The translations under genes and the position numbers were made by a program. Under the pieces are notes generated by a model that was not told where the DNA came from, searched no databases, and was given only the letters and a program-made list of their open reading frames with translations. Of a stretch of 64,000 nt of DNA, positions 14,891 through 24,429 are shown one piece after another (position 1 is the first letter of the stretch; each line of letters begins with the position of its first letter). This stretch comes from Pseudonocardia sp. DSM 110487 (GTDB lineage Bacteria; Actinomycetota; Actinomycetes; Mycobacteriales; Pseudonocardiaceae): contig NZ_CP080521.1 in NCBI RefSeq assembly GCF_019468565.1, positions 2,418,001 to 2,482,000 of the forward strand, given 5' to 3'.

Positions 14891-17785
14891 TCATGCATTG
14901 CCCACCCGTCCCTGCCGGACCGGATGGCGGTGCTGCCGGGTCGGTGCGTTGATCGTGCCGGTGTCCGCCCGGGACACGTGAGCAACCAGCTCCGTCCGCG
15001 AACGGAGGCCGAGCTTGCGGTAGACGGTGGAGAGGTGGCGTTCCACTGATTTGCGCGACAGGAAGAGCGCGGCCGCCACTTCGGGATTGCTCAGCCCTTT
15101 CACGACGGCGAGCGAGACCTGCAGCTCCTGGGCGGTGAGGTCGTCCAGCCCGGCCGTTCGGGGCGCATCGCCGGCCAGTACGGGCGTGCCGGCGATCGTC
15201 AGAGCCGCGCGCGCCTGCTCGACCCAGGGGGTAGCGCGCAGACGCTCGAAGGTGTCGAGCGCCTCGGTGATGTGCTCGCGCGCACGCCTGGGTTGCCGGC
15301 GGCGGCGGCGCAACAGACTGTTGCCCCAGCAGAGCTGGGTGCGGGCCCGGTCGAAGGCGATGTCGACTCGGTCGTGGTGGCGGATCGCTTCGGCGAAGTG
15401 CTCGTCCGCCGCATCCCCCGCTGTGAGGAGTGCCCGGCAGCGGTAGGCGACGGCGGCCGGCCAGGCCAGACCGGTGCCGGCGGCCTGGCGGTCGAGGTCG
15501 GCGAGCCTGCGCAGCGCCTCGTCGCGACGGTCGGTGCGGACGAGGGCCTCGATGTGGTCGGCCGCCCACGGCACCGTCAGCGGGTTCCCCAAGCCCGTTC
15601 CGTCGACCTGCTCGGCGACCCGGTCGAGCCAATGCACGGCAGCGTTGAAGTCCGACCTGCCGAGCTCGTAGCGGCCACGGATCGCATCGGCGTAGACGGG
15701 GATGCAGTCCACGCCACCGGGCCTGCCGAGATCTGTGGCCGTCGCTGCGGTCGCCGGTGCGGCCGGGTCGCCGCGGTTCGCCTGGATCCAGCCGAGCCGG
15801 GTCAGTGCGAAGGCCTCGGCGCCGGCTTGCTCGAGTTCCCGGCCGAGCCGGATGGACTCGGCTGCATCGGCCGCTGCGAGCGTCCACGAGCCGGTCCAGT
15901 AGCCGAGCTCGCTGCGATGAGCGAACACATTGGGCAGGGCTGCCGGCGCGCCCGCGGCCCGCGCGGCCTCCACGATCCGGTCGATCAGCTCGCCGGCCTG
16001 CTCGAACCGCTCCCCCCAGGTGTACGACTGCGCCGCGTGGCAGAGCGCCGGCAACCCCAACAGGTCCTCGTGTGGCATGAGGTCGAGGACGCCGTGGTCG
16101 AGGATGTCGAGGCCGGCGGCCACCTCCCCGCTGAGGATCATGACGTCCGGGACCACGGGCCATGGCAGCCGATGCGTACGCATCTCGTCGATGCTCACCA
16201 GCTGCACCGCCCGGGCGGCGGCCCGTGCCGCGTCGAGCGGACGTCCGCCCATGACCTCGAGCAGCGCCCGGTCCAGCAGAATCGCCGCGGCCCGAACCGG
16301 GTCGATGTCCTCGATGTGCGGCACGGCGTCGGCGAACACCGCACGAGCGTCGCCGAGACGCCCCGACCACATGGCCGCGCGGGCGTACTCGGCCCGCGCG
16401 TCGGCACGCAGGGCGGCACTGTCCGTCGCCGTGTACGCGGCACGGGCCCACGCTTCGCCCAGGTCCAGCCGGCCGGCGACGTGGGCGTCGGCGGCGGCCT
16501 CCAGCATGCGCCTCGCCCGCTGTTCGCCGGGCTCGGACAGCTCGGCGGCCCGCCACAGTGTGCGTGCGGCGGTCAGGTGGCCGCCGGCGCGCCGGGCTCG
16601 ATCGGCCGCGTGGTGCAGGCCGGCGGCGACCGTCTCGTCCGGTGCCCGTGCCCCGGCAGCCCGGTAGAGGATCCTGACGTCCGGGGCCGCGGTGGCCGCG
16701 AGCGCGTCGAAGGCACCGGCCTTGGCGGTCGGCGATGCGGCGTCGACGATGGCGGAGCGCAGTAGTGGGTGGCTGAACTCCACGTATCCACCATCGAGGC
16801 GGACGAGGCCGGCGGCAGCGCCGTGCTCGAGGCCGTCGGGTGCACCGCCGGCAGCGATCACCGCGCGCTCGATCGTGGCCAGGTCGGCGTCGACGGAGAT
16901 CGCGGCGACCAGCAGCGCGTGGCGGGTGGAGGGATCGAGGCGGGCGATCCTGCTGGACAGCAGCCCGAGGAGGGCGCGCCCCACAGCGCGTGGCTCGGGC
17001 AGCGGTGACCTGCCGCGCAGCTGGGCCGCCGACAGCTCCGACACCAGTTCCCGAACCGCGAGCGGATTGCCGTCGGCGGCGACCGTGAGCTCGGCCGCCA
17101 CCCGCGGATCGATGCCCACCTCGCTGGTGAGCGCCATCAGCAGGACGCGGCTCTCCGCCGTGGACAACCGCTCCAGCTCCATGACCGGCAGCGCGGCGAA
17201 GCACTCCTCGACGCCCGGCTCGTGGGTGCGGACGGTCATCAGGAACAGCGCGGGATGCTCGGCGAGCCGCCGGGCGACGAAGGCGAACGCGTCGCGGGAC
17301 GTCGGATCGAGCCAGTGTGCGTCGTCGACGGCGATGAGCAGTGGCTGCTCCTCCGCGACCAGCGTGATCAGGCTGTGCAGAGCGGTGCAGATCGAGTAGA
17401 TGCCGGTCACCGGCGGCTGGTCCGCGAAGCCCAGCACCGCGCGCAGGGTCGCGGCCTGTGCCGCGGGCAGCAGCTCCACCGCATCGACGAACGCCCCGAT
17501 CAGCTCACCCAGCCCCGAGCACGCGAGCTCGACCTCCGACTCCACGCCGCGGACGGCGACCACAAGGCACCCCTGCGCACGCTCGGTCGCGTCGAACACC
17601 AGCGCGGACTTCCCGATCCCCGGCTCCCCGCGCACCAGGAGCGCACCGCCGCGCCCCGCATGGGCCCGCCTGACCAGCTCGGCGATGCGGGCCCGCTCCA
17701 CGGACCGCCCGACGAGAGTTCCGCTCCGGACGTCGAGTTCGGCGGCGAGGGTCAGATGCCGACGGCCGGGCCCGCGTTCGGTCAT
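14891..17785 (-). CDS. LAL-type (MalT-like) LuxR regulator with N-terminal ATPase
   Basis: 964 residues. Walker A is GEPGIGKS at 53-60 and Walker B is LLIAVDDAHW near 150. The middle ~600 residues are TPR-like helices. The C-terminal LuxR HTH contains LSNPEVAAALFLSRKSVERH near residue 900. LAL regulators bind an inducer and ATP before activating transcription. The 75 bp after its stop and before the lipoprotein gene show nothing I recognise. Upstream lies a gap with a gene fragment and an inverted repeat (18021-18110), which could include its promoter. Confidence 0.88.
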   Translation of the reverse strand: MTERGPGRRHLTLAAELDVRSGTLVGRSVERARIAELVRRAHAGRGGALLVRGEPGIGKSALVFDATERAQGCLVVAVRGVESEVELACSGLGELIGAFVDAVELLPAAQAATLRAVLGFADQPPVTGIYSICTALHSLITLVAEEQPLLIAVDDAHWLDPTSRDAFAFVARRLAEHPALFLMTVRTHEPGVEECFAALPVMELERLSTAESRVLLMALTSEVGIDPRVAAELTVAADGNPLAVRELVSELSAAQLRGRSPLPEPRAVGRALLGLLSSRIARLDPSTRHALLVAAISVDADLATIERAVIAAGGAPDGLEHGAAAGLVRLDGGYVEFSHPLLRSAIVDAASPTAKAGAFDALAATAAPDVRILYRAAGARAPDETVAAGLHHAADRARRAGGHLTAARTLWRAAELSEPGEQRARRMLEAAADAHVAGRLDLGEAWARAAYTATDSAALRADARAEYARAAMWSGRLGDARAVFADAVPHIEDIDPVRAAAILLDRALLEVMGGRPLDAARAAARAVQLVSIDEMRTHRLPWPVVPDVMILSGEVAAGLDILDHGVLDLMPHEDLLGLPALCHAAQSYTWGERFEQAGELIDRIVEAARAAGAPAALPNVFAHRSELGYWTGSWTLAAADAAESIRLGRELEQAGAEAFALTRLGWIQANRGDPAAPATAATATDLGRPGGVDCIPVYADAIRGRYELGRSDFNAAVHWLDRVAEQVDGTGLGNPLTVPWAADHIEALVRTDRRDEALRRLADLDRQAAGTGLAWPAAVAYRCRALLTAGDAADEHFAEAIRHHDRVDIAFDRARTQLCWGNSLLRRRRRQPRRAREHITEALDTFERLRATPWVEQARAALTIAGTPVLAGDAPRTAGLDDLTAQELQVSLAVVKGLSNPEVAAALFLSRKSVERHLSTVYRKLGLRSRTELVAHVSRADTGTINAPTRQHRHPVRQGRVGNA

Positions 17786-17805
17786 CGTTGTCGGCTCCTC
17801 GCAGG

Positions 17806-17937
17806 TCAGAGCACTTCGGCGAGCAGCGACGCCGCGCGGCCGGTGCCGTCGGTGGGCACCGGGAGGTAGGTGACGTCGCGGTCGATCTCGGTGGCGATGG
17901 CCGCGGCCAGCGACTCGGGTGAGACCTGTTCACGACG
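17806..17937 (-). pseudogene. C-terminal fragment of a lost gene, possibly a glycosyltransferase
   Basis: The minus strand reads an uninterrupted protein-like tail ending at a TGA at 17806-17808. It contains EQVSPESLAAAIATEIDRDV and then TDGTGRAASLLAEVL. The pattern resembles the C-terminus of macrolide-type glycosyltransferases, but I am unsure. Upstream the frame is closed by a TAG and by frame changes, so no intact gene is present. The rest of the 17786-18158 gap holds only the inverted repeat at 18021-18110. Confidence 0.4.
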
Positions 17938-18020
17938 AGGACGATGCTAGGGAGCGCGGGCGCGGCCCACATCCGTAGTGACCACCTATTTCCCGCCGAG
18001 GACGCCGGCTCCAGCGCGAT

Positions 18021-18110
18021 AGTGTCCCCCGCCGGAAGTCCGTCGACCGGCACACCCAGCGAGAACCTGGATCCACCGACCCACCCAACGGACTTCCAGC
18101 GGGGGACACT
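18021..18110. repeat. 23-bp inverted repeat around a 44-bp spacer
   Basis: The left arm is 18021-18043 and the right arm 18088-18110. They are reverse complements at 22 of 23 positions (one C/T difference) and contain GTGTCCCCCGC and GGAAGTCCGT blocks. The element lies between the stop of the methyltransferase gene (18159) and the LAL regulator start, both on the minus strand. It could be a terminator-like hairpin, a miniature repetitive element or an operator. Confidence 0.8.
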
Positions 18111-18158
18111 GGTGGCCCTGACGGCGGGCGGCTGTCCGCCGGCCGGTGGGCCCGCTGA

Positions 18159-19214
18159 TCAGAGCCGAGCCTCGTAGACCATGTTGAACGGCGTCTGCGC
18201 GGCCATCCGGAAGCTGCGGAACCCCGCGTCGAGTGCCAGCTGCCTGATCGGCTCGGCGCCGGCCTGTGCGCCCAACGAGTACCCGCCGGTCTGGGAGAGA
18301 GCGTTCGGCACGCACAGGAACGTCGAGAACGAGTAGTACGCCCGGCCCACCGGATTCAGGTTCTCCGCCACGCTCTCGCCCGCACTCGGCTCGACGATCA
18401 TCCACGTTCCCTGCGGCGTCAACGACTCCCGGATGTGCCGGGCGGCCAGCCGCGGATCGCCCATGTCGTGCAGGCAGTCGAACGTCGTCACCAGGTCGAA
18501 CGGGCCGCCACCGAAGTTCTGCGCCGCCGCCACGTCGAACCGCACCCGGTCGCCCACCCCGGCGTCCTCGGCACGCGCGACAGCCTGGCCGACCGATCCG
18601 GCGTGATAGTCCGAGCCGACGAACACCGAGCGCGGGAACTCCCGCGCCATCAGGACGGTGGACGCGCCGTGACCGCAGCCGACGTCGGCGACCCGCGCCC
18701 CGGCATGCAGCCGGTCCACGACGCCCTCCAGCGCAGGCAGCCACTCCGTCAGCAGGTTGCCGACGTACCCCGGCCGGAAGAACTGCTCGCATCCGTCGAA
18801 CACGTCGTCGTCGTGTTCGTGCCAGCCGAGCCCGGCTCCGCTGCGGAACGCCTCGGTGATCCGCGACTCCGCGCGCAACGCACCGAGCGCCATCAGGAAT
18901 GCACCGGGGAGATACACCGGTCCGTCCGGGTTGGTGAGCGCGAACTCCTGCTCCTCGGACATCGAGTACGTCTCCGTCGCGAGGTCCACGGTGACGTACC
19001 CGCCCGCGGCCTGGCCGCGCAGCCATTCCGTGAGGTATCGCGGGTGGCAACCGGTCCGGTCGGCGAGCTCTCCTGCCGTCGCAGGCTTCTCGGCCAGCGC
19101 GCGGTACAGCCCGAGGCGGTGCCCCACCACGGCGCTGCCGGCGTGCATCGTCGCTCCCATATCGCCGACGAACGCGTTCAGCAACTCGGTCAACCGCGCG
19201 TCGTCCACAGCCAT
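18159..19214 (-). CDS. SAM-dependent methyltransferase with N-terminal winged-helix domain
   Basis: 351 residues, starting at ATG 19214 behind GAGGAG. The first ~90 residues form the winged-helix dimerisation domain of O-methyltransferase-like proteins (GELADRTGCHPRYLTEWL). The catalytic domain has motif I VADVGCGHGAST near residue 165 and FDLVTTFDCLHDMGDPR near 235. The layout resembles mycobacterial Rv2258c-type methyltransferases. Substrate unknown; it stands alone. Confidence 0.85.
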   Translation of the reverse strand: MAVDDARLTELLNAFVGDMGATMHAGSAVVGHRLGLYRALAEKPATAGELADRTGCHPRYLTEWLRGQAAGGYVTVDLATETYSMSEEQEFALTNPDGPVYLPGAFLMALGALRAESRITEAFRSGAGLGWHEHDDDVFDGCEQFFRPGYVGNLLTEWLPALEGVVDRLHAGARVADVGCGHGASTVLMAREFPRSVFVGSDYHAGSVGQAVARAEDAGVGDRVRFDVAAAQNFGGGPFDLVTTFDCLHDMGDPRLAARHIRESLTPQGTWMIVEPSAGESVAENLNPVGRAYYSFSTFLCVPNALSQTGGYSLGAQAGAEPIRQLALDAGFRSFRMAAQTPFNMVYEARL

Positions 19215-19403
19215 GTCTCTTCTCCTCGGTGTCCGAACTCGGGATCGTCGAGGGCACGGTTCAGCGCCATACGTGATCACGCCGGCACGATGTGCGGCCC
19301 CCTCGCCCAGCCATGACATCCCGCCCTGCCCGCGCGGGATAGCGAGAACTCCCTCGGGTTCGCTCGCGTCCGAGTGTCGGTGGCCGGGCGTACCGTCCGG
19401 GCG

Positions 19404-19736
19404 GTGGCGTACGACGAGGAGCTCGCGGAGCGGATCCGGGATGTTCTGTCCGGCGAGAGAGGTCTTGCCGAGCAGAGGATGTTCGGCGGGCTGGCGTTCC
19501 TGCTGGGTGGCAACATGGCGGTCTGTGCCAGCCGCGAGGGCGGGATCCTGGTGCGAATCGATCCCACGGAGCGCGATCACCTGCTGGCGTCCACCGCGGC
19601 GTTCCCGGCGGTGATGGGTGGCCGCACCATGAAGGGGTTCCTCCGGGTCGAGGCCGACGATGTCCGCACCGATGGTCAGCTCTCCACCTGGGTGCGGCGT
19701 GGCGCCGCCTACGCGCGCACGTTGCCCGCGAAGTAG
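19404..19736 (+). CDS. TfoX/Sxy N-terminal domain protein
   Basis: About 110 residues. The start at GTG 19404 gives the family's usual opening (AYDEELAERIRDVL), followed by RMFGGLAFLLGGNM and a C-terminal WVRRGAAYARTLP. This is the stand-alone TfoX N-terminal domain common in actinobacteria. Competence control is established only for gammaproteobacterial TfoX, so the role here is unknown. An in-frame GTG at 19374 would add ten residues. Confidence 0.85.
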   Translation: MAYDEELAERIRDVLSGERGLAEQRMFGGLAFLLGGNMAVCASREGGILVRIDPTERDHLLASTAAFPAVMGGRTMKGFLRVEADDVRTDGQLSTWVRRGAAYARTLPAK

Positions 19737-19842
19737 CCGCAGGCCCGGGTGGCCTACGCCGCCGGGGGTACGTCAGCCTGCGGTGAGGTCGGCGAGTACG
19801 CGTTCCTCCTCGACGGCATGACCGGTGCTCCGCAGTTGTGGA

Positions 19843-19874
19843 CATCGGTGTCCGGTGATCACCGGACACCGATG
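19843..19874. promoter_or_regulatory. Perfect 32-bp palindrome upstream of the beta-propeller lipoprotein gene
   Basis: The left half, CATCGGTGTCCGGTGA, is followed without any spacer by its exact reverse complement. The centre is TGATCA at 19856-19861, and the right end is 34 bp before ATG 19909. Perfect zero-loop palindromes are poor RNA hairpins and typical of dimeric-repressor operators, so an operator is the best guess. A cruciform or a terminator for the TfoX gene is possible. It extends no further on either side. Confidence 0.65.
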
Positions 19875-19908
19875 ACGGGTTCTGCCTGCATACGATGCCG
19901 TCCTGGAC

Positions 19909-21063
19909 ATGAACCCGATCCACGCTGGCGCCACGCCGTCCCGGCGTCGGCTGCTGCTCGGCCTGGCTGCCGCGGCGGTGGTGGGGGCTGGAACGGCGGG
20001 CTGTGCACAGCACCGGCAGCGCTGGGTCCACGGCCTGGGAGGCCCGGTCGGTCTTGTGCCGGGCGACGGAGTCGTCTTCGCCTCGGGTGCGGACGATACC
20101 GGCAGGGTGTCGGCGATCGACGTCCGCAACGGCGAGACCCGGTGGACCTACGACCTGAGAGGGGCCCGGGGCCACCTCGTCACCGTCGACGACCTCGTGA
20201 TCGTGGGCGACCGATACGGCGTCCACGCCCTGGACGCCGTCGACGGCACCCGGCGCTGGATGCGCGAGGAGGCGTGGGCGGTCGGGGCAGGCGAGGGGAT
20301 CGCGCTATGCGGCCGGAGGCCCGCCCTCAACGCATTCGTGCTGACCGCCGTCGACGCCGCCAGCGGGGAAGAACGCTGGACAGTCCCGCTAGGCGGTAGC
20401 TCCTACACCCCCGTGGCCATCGCCGCCGGCCGGGTGCACCTCGGTGTGTACGACCTTCTGCGCACGCTAGACGCGGTCACCGGCGCGACAGTGTGGGAGC
20501 AGCCGCTGCGTGACTCGACGAGATCGGCGGGGATAACCGTCGGCGGCCCGGTCGTGTGCTGCGCCGAGGAGGCCCAGAGCGGGGTGTCCCTCGAAGATCG
20601 GGTGAAGTTCGGTTCCGTCTCCCAGGTCGGGTTCGACGCGGCCACCGGCCGGCAACTGTGGCGCCGCCCGGACGAGGGTGAATGGACCACCGCACATGCC
20701 GGCACCCACTACATCTGCGCGGGCTCCACGTCTGTGGTCGCATGGGATGCGGCCACCGGCGGGACGCGCTGGACGGCCTACTCGCTCGACATGACGCCGG
20801 ACGCCGCTCCCGTCGTGACGGGCGATTCCTGCTACGTCGCCAGCTCCTGGGTCTCCAGGGACCGCATCTATCGCGACGTCCTCGAGATGCACCTCACCGT
20901 CGTCGCCCTCGCGGCCGACACAGGGAAACCACGCTGGTCCGCCGAAACGGACCTCGGCCCTTACCCCGGGAACGGCGACGAGGATGGTTCTCTGGCGCTC
21001 ACGGTCGTCGGCGATACCGTGGTGGTCGGCGCGCCCACGGGAACAGTCGTGGGAATCGCCTGA
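19909..21063 (+). CDS. PQQ-like beta-propeller lipoprotein
   Basis: 384 residues. The N-terminus has SRRRLLLG, a twin-arginine-like motif, then a hydrophobic run ending in the lipobox TAGC. The rest consists of repeated beta-propeller blades, with recurring pairs such as AIDVRNGETRWTYDL, ALDAVDGTRRW, AVDAASGEERWTV and TLDAVTGATVWEQ. These match PQQ-type/BamB-like repeats. It is predicted to sit on the outer face of the membrane. The ligand or enzyme activity cannot be told. The 32-bp palindrome upstream suggests dedicated control. Confidence 0.85.
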   Translation: MNPIHAGATPSRRRLLLGLAAAAVVGAGTAGCAQHRQRWVHGLGGPVGLVPGDGVVFASGADDTGRVSAIDVRNGETRWTYDLRGARGHLVTVDDLVIVGDRYGVHALDAVDGTRRWMREEAWAVGAGEGIALCGRRPALNAFVLTAVDAASGEERWTVPLGGSSYTPVAIAAGRVHLGVYDLLRTLDAVTGATVWEQPLRDSTRSAGITVGGPVVCCAEEAQSGVSLEDRVKFGSVSQVGFDAATGRQLWRRPDEGEWTTAHAGTHYICAGSTSVVAWDAATGGTRWTAYSLDMTPDAAPVVTGDSCYVASSWVSRDRIYRDVLEMHLTVVALAADTGKPRWSAETDLGPYPGNGDEDGSLALTVVGDTVVVGAPTGTVVGIA

Positions 21064-21074
21064 TGTTGCAGCGG

Positions 21075-22351
21075 TCAGGCGGGCACGAGGTCCGGCCGGG
21101 GTCTTCGTCTGGGTTGTCGGTCGGGGTCGATCCAGGCCGGTGGGATGAATTCCGGGAGCCCGTCGCGGAGGCGGACGATCCAGTCGCTGTGATGCACCAG
21201 GCGGTGGCAGGCCTTGCAGAGCATGACGCAGTTGCCGAGCTCGGTCTCCCCACCGATCTCCCACGGGATCACGTGGTGTACCTCGCACCAGGAGGGCGGC
21301 CGCAGCGGGCGCAGCCGCGGTCGCGGGCGGCCACGGCGCGGCGGAGCCCGTCGGGCACGGTGCGTTTCGCCCGGCCGACGTCGAGCGGTTGACCGGCGCC
21401 GTTCATCACGATCGGGACGACGGCGGCGTCGCAGGCCAGCAGGCGCAGCGACTCGGGCGAGAGGCGGCCGCCGAAATCGAGCATGGCGGCGCGGGCGCGA
21501 CCTTCCAGGTCCTCGAGCCCGATGATCACGTTGAGGTGTGGGCGGCGGCCGCCCGACTCGGGGACCTCGCCGTGATCGAGCACGTATCCGCAGACCTCGG
21601 CGAGCGCTTCGGCCTGGCGTTGGGCGGCGCCGCGCTGGTCGTCACCGGTGCGGGGCGCGGCCATGGTGTCGATCAGGGTGGCGATGGCGTCGTGGAGGGC
21701 GTCGTCGTCGAACCGGCCCTTCAGCGATCCGCCCGGTCGGCCGCGGTGCGGCAGCAGGTGGAGCTCGTTGACCGGGGCCGGTGGGCGGTCGTCGGGTTCG
21801 GGGCCGTCGGCGTCGAGCTTGTCGATCAGGTCGGTGCCCCAGGACTGCAGCTGGGTCGGCGTGTACTGGGCGGTCTTCTCGGCGAGCACGGCCTCGGCGC
21901 CCGCCCACACCTCGGGGGACAGCCGGTGCGCGGCCGGGGAGTCGAGCAGCTTCGCGATCACCTCGACGTGCCGTAGGCGGGCGTGTCCGGAGGCGAACGC
22001 GGCCGCGGTGGCGGCGAGTCGGGGCGGGTGTTCGGTGCCGTCGAGCCCGATCCGCGGGCAGACGCTGTCGGCGGCGTGCACGCGGCGGCGGGCTTCGAAC
22101 GTTTCCCAGCCGAGCAGATCGCTCAGCGCTGCCGCGGCGGACTTGTAGCCGCGTTCGGCGAACGCGCCGCGGCGCTGCAGCACCGACACGGTGGACGCGG
22201 TGAGGCGGTCCAGGCGCCGGGACAGGCCTTCGCAGACGGTGAGCACCGACAGCAACTCGGCGTCGGTGGCGCCGGTCCCGGCTGCCCGGGCCAGCGCGTC
22301 GACCGCCTCGGTGAGGAGGCGGTGCGCAGTGGCGACCGAGCCGACGGGCAT
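21075..22351 (-). pseudogene. DUF222 + HNH endonuclease (13E12-type), frameshifted
   Basis: The minus-strand frame from 22351 encodes a typical DUF222 region of ~330 residues and enters the HNH domain at CARCGRPP, then hits a stop. In the next frame the domain continues without loss as WCEVHHVIPWEIGGE, then CKACHRLVH, to a stop at 21075. A single missing base near 21291-21296, in a G-rich stretch, accounts for the break. The two CxxC pairs and the HH are otherwise intact, so the loss is recent or is a sequencing error. These genes are multicopy in many actinobacteria and their activity is mostly unproven. Confidence 0.88.
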
Positions 22352-22436
22352 GAAGCCGATTCTACTCGAACTAATGTTCGATCAGTGTCACTTGTCGCAG
22401 GTAGCGGACCTTTCGGCGCCGTGGTTCGCTACTCAG

Positions 22437-22646
22437 ATGGACCTCGTCTATCGCGTCACCGAGATCGTCGGCAGCAGCTCGAACAGCGTGGACGAGGCGA
22501 TCCGACACGGGATCGGCAGAGCCACCCAGACGCTGCGCAACGTCGACTGGTTCGAGGTCACCGAGATCCGAGGGGCGGTGCAGGACGACCAGCTGACCCA
22601 TTTCCAGGTCGGCATGAAGGTCGGGTTCCGGCTCGAGGAGGGGTGA
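22437..22646 (+). CDS. Dodecin flavin-binding protein
   Basis: 69 residues, the full dodecin length. It opens MDLVYRVTEIVGSSSNSVDE, contains the flavin-stacking tryptophan in TLRNVDWFEVTEIRG, and ends with HFQVGMKVGFRLEE. Dodecins assemble as hollow 12-mers that store or buffer flavins. The start ATG 22437 is clear from the family. It is a single gene divergent from the DUF222-HNH gene. Confidence 0.95.
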   Translation: MDLVYRVTEIVGSSSNSVDEAIRHGIGRATQTLRNVDWFEVTEIRGAVQDDQLTHFQVGMKVGFRLEEG

Positions 22647-22664
22647 GCGGCGGGGGACGGCGGC

Positions 22665-24236
22665 TCAGCTCCCCGGACTCGGTTCCGACACGATGCCGAC
22701 GCGGGGCGAGCGCGCCCAGAGCACCCCGACGGCGACCGCGAGCGTCACCACGGCGGCGAGCAGGCCGGCCACGCCGCTGCCGGTGACGCCGAGCAGGACG
22801 TAGCCCACGGCCGACGCGGCGGCTGCGACCAGCGCGAACGGTAGCTGCGTCGTCACGTGCTCGACGAGCTGGATGCCGGAGCCGATCGAGGACAGGATCG
22901 TCGTGTCCGACAGCGGCGACGTGTGGTCGCCGAAGATCGCGCCCGCGAGCACGGCACCGAACATCGGCAGGAGCAGCGCGGGGTCGAGGGCCACGGCGAC
23001 CTCGCCTGCGATCGGCAGCAGCAGTCCGAACGTCCCGAACGTGCTGCCGATCGAGAACGAGATGAACGAGGCCAGTACGAACAGCAGGACCGGCAGCAGG
23101 GCGAGCGGCAGCGCGGCGTCGACGATCCCGGCCAGGTACTCCCCGATGCCGAGCTCGGAGATCACGCCTGCGGTGACCCAGGCGAGGAACAGCACCACGG
23201 CGGCCACCAGCATCGACCGCAGGCCCGCGACCGCGGCCCGGCCCACGAGGGCGGCCGGCGTCCTGCGCATCAGTAGCGTCGTGGTCGAGAGCAGGCACGC
23301 GGTGACCACGCCGACGAGCAGCGAGACGATGACGTCGGTGTTGGCGAGGACCTCCATGGGGGTGATCGGTCCCTCGGTGTTCGCGATGCCGAGCCACACG
23401 GCGCAGACCACGGTGACGCCGGTGAGCACCAGCACCGGCCAGAGCAGGTCGCCGACCCGGCCGTCGCCGCGCGCCTCCAGCGTGCGGTCGGTCTCGCCCG
23501 GCACCGGCCCGCGCGAGTGGTCGACGAGCAACCCGTCCTCGACGGCCGCGTTCTCGTGCCGCCGCATCGGCCCGAACGAGAGGCTGAGGACTGCGGTCGC
23601 GATCGCGAGGAGCAGCGCCGTGATCGCGTACAGGTTCATCGGTACCGACTGCAGGAACGCCTCGTAGCCGGTGATGCCGGTGATGCCGTTGGCGTCGAGG
23701 ATCCCCGTCATCGTCGCGGCGATGAACGCCGCCCAGCCCGAGATCGGCACCAGGATGATGACGGGCGCCGCGGTGGAGTCGACGAGGTAGGACAGCTTGG
23801 CGCGGGAGATGCGGTGCTGGTCGGTGATCGGCCGGCTGATGTTGCCCCCGACCAGGCTGCTGAAGGCATCGTCGAAGAAGATCACGATTCCCAGTACGAC
23901 CGGGACCAGCTGCGCCTGCACCCGCGTCCTGACCCTCGTGATCACCCACGCCGCGAAGGCCACGAGGCCGCCGGAGACGTAGATGAGCGACGTCAGTACG
24001 CCCAGGAGCAGCACGACGCCGAGGATGTAGACCTCCTCGGCCACCTCTCCGTCGTCGACGACGAGCCCACCCGCGACCTCGAGCACGAAGGCGCCCGCGG
24101 CGAGGACGTTCCCCTGGGCGTAGAGCAGGGCGCCGAGGACGATGCCGAGCGCCAGTGAGATCAGGATCCGGCGGGTGGCGATCGCGCACACGATCGTGAC
24201 GAGCGGCGGGAGCAGGGAGAGCAGCGACGGTTCCAC
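22665..24236 (-). CDS. NhaC-family Na+/H+ antiporter
   Basis: 523 residues with 11-13 hydrophobic segments. The conserved polar stretches are FFDDAFSSLVGGNISRPITD near residue 120, STAAPVIILVPISGWAAF near 150, and a late GDHTSPLSDTTILSS near 440. All are typical of NhaC/YuiF-like exchangers. It should export sodium, or another cation or organic acid, in exchange for protons at the plasma membrane. No partner gene is adjacent. Confidence 0.88.
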   Translation of the reverse strand: MEPSLLSLLPPLVTIVCAIATRRILISLALGIVLGALLYAQGNVLAAGAFVLEVAGGLVVDDGEVAEEVYILGVVLLLGVLTSLIYVSGGLVAFAAWVITRVRTRVQAQLVPVVLGIVIFFDDAFSSLVGGNISRPITDQHRISRAKLSYLVDSTAAPVIILVPISGWAAFIAATMTGILDANGITGITGYEAFLQSVPMNLYAITALLLAIATAVLSLSFGPMRRHENAAVEDGLLVDHSRGPVPGETDRTLEARGDGRVGDLLWPVLVLTGVTVVCAVWLGIANTEGPITPMEVLANTDVIVSLLVGVVTACLLSTTTLLMRRTPAALVGRAAVAGLRSMLVAAVVLFLAWVTAGVISELGIGEYLAGIVDAALPLALLPVLLFVLASFISFSIGSTFGTFGLLLPIAGEVAVALDPALLLPMFGAVLAGAIFGDHTSPLSDTTILSSIGSGIQLVEHVTTQLPFALVAAAASAVGYVLLGVTGSGVAGLLAAVVTLAVAVGVLWARSPRVGIVSEPSPGS

Positions 24237-24429
24237 GGCGACTCCTCGTCGTTGGGGAGTGGTCCGATGGTTAGCCAGAAGACCTGCCGGGTCAAGGTTG
24301 GGGCGGTCGTCGGAGCGGGGTAGGCGCGTTCGGTACCCTCCCCGGCCGTGGTGCCGTGGCTGGACCGCGGGTCTCTGGGGAATCCCGCTGGTTCAACGAT
24401 GGTCCTGCTGCCTGACAAAGGAGTCGGCT

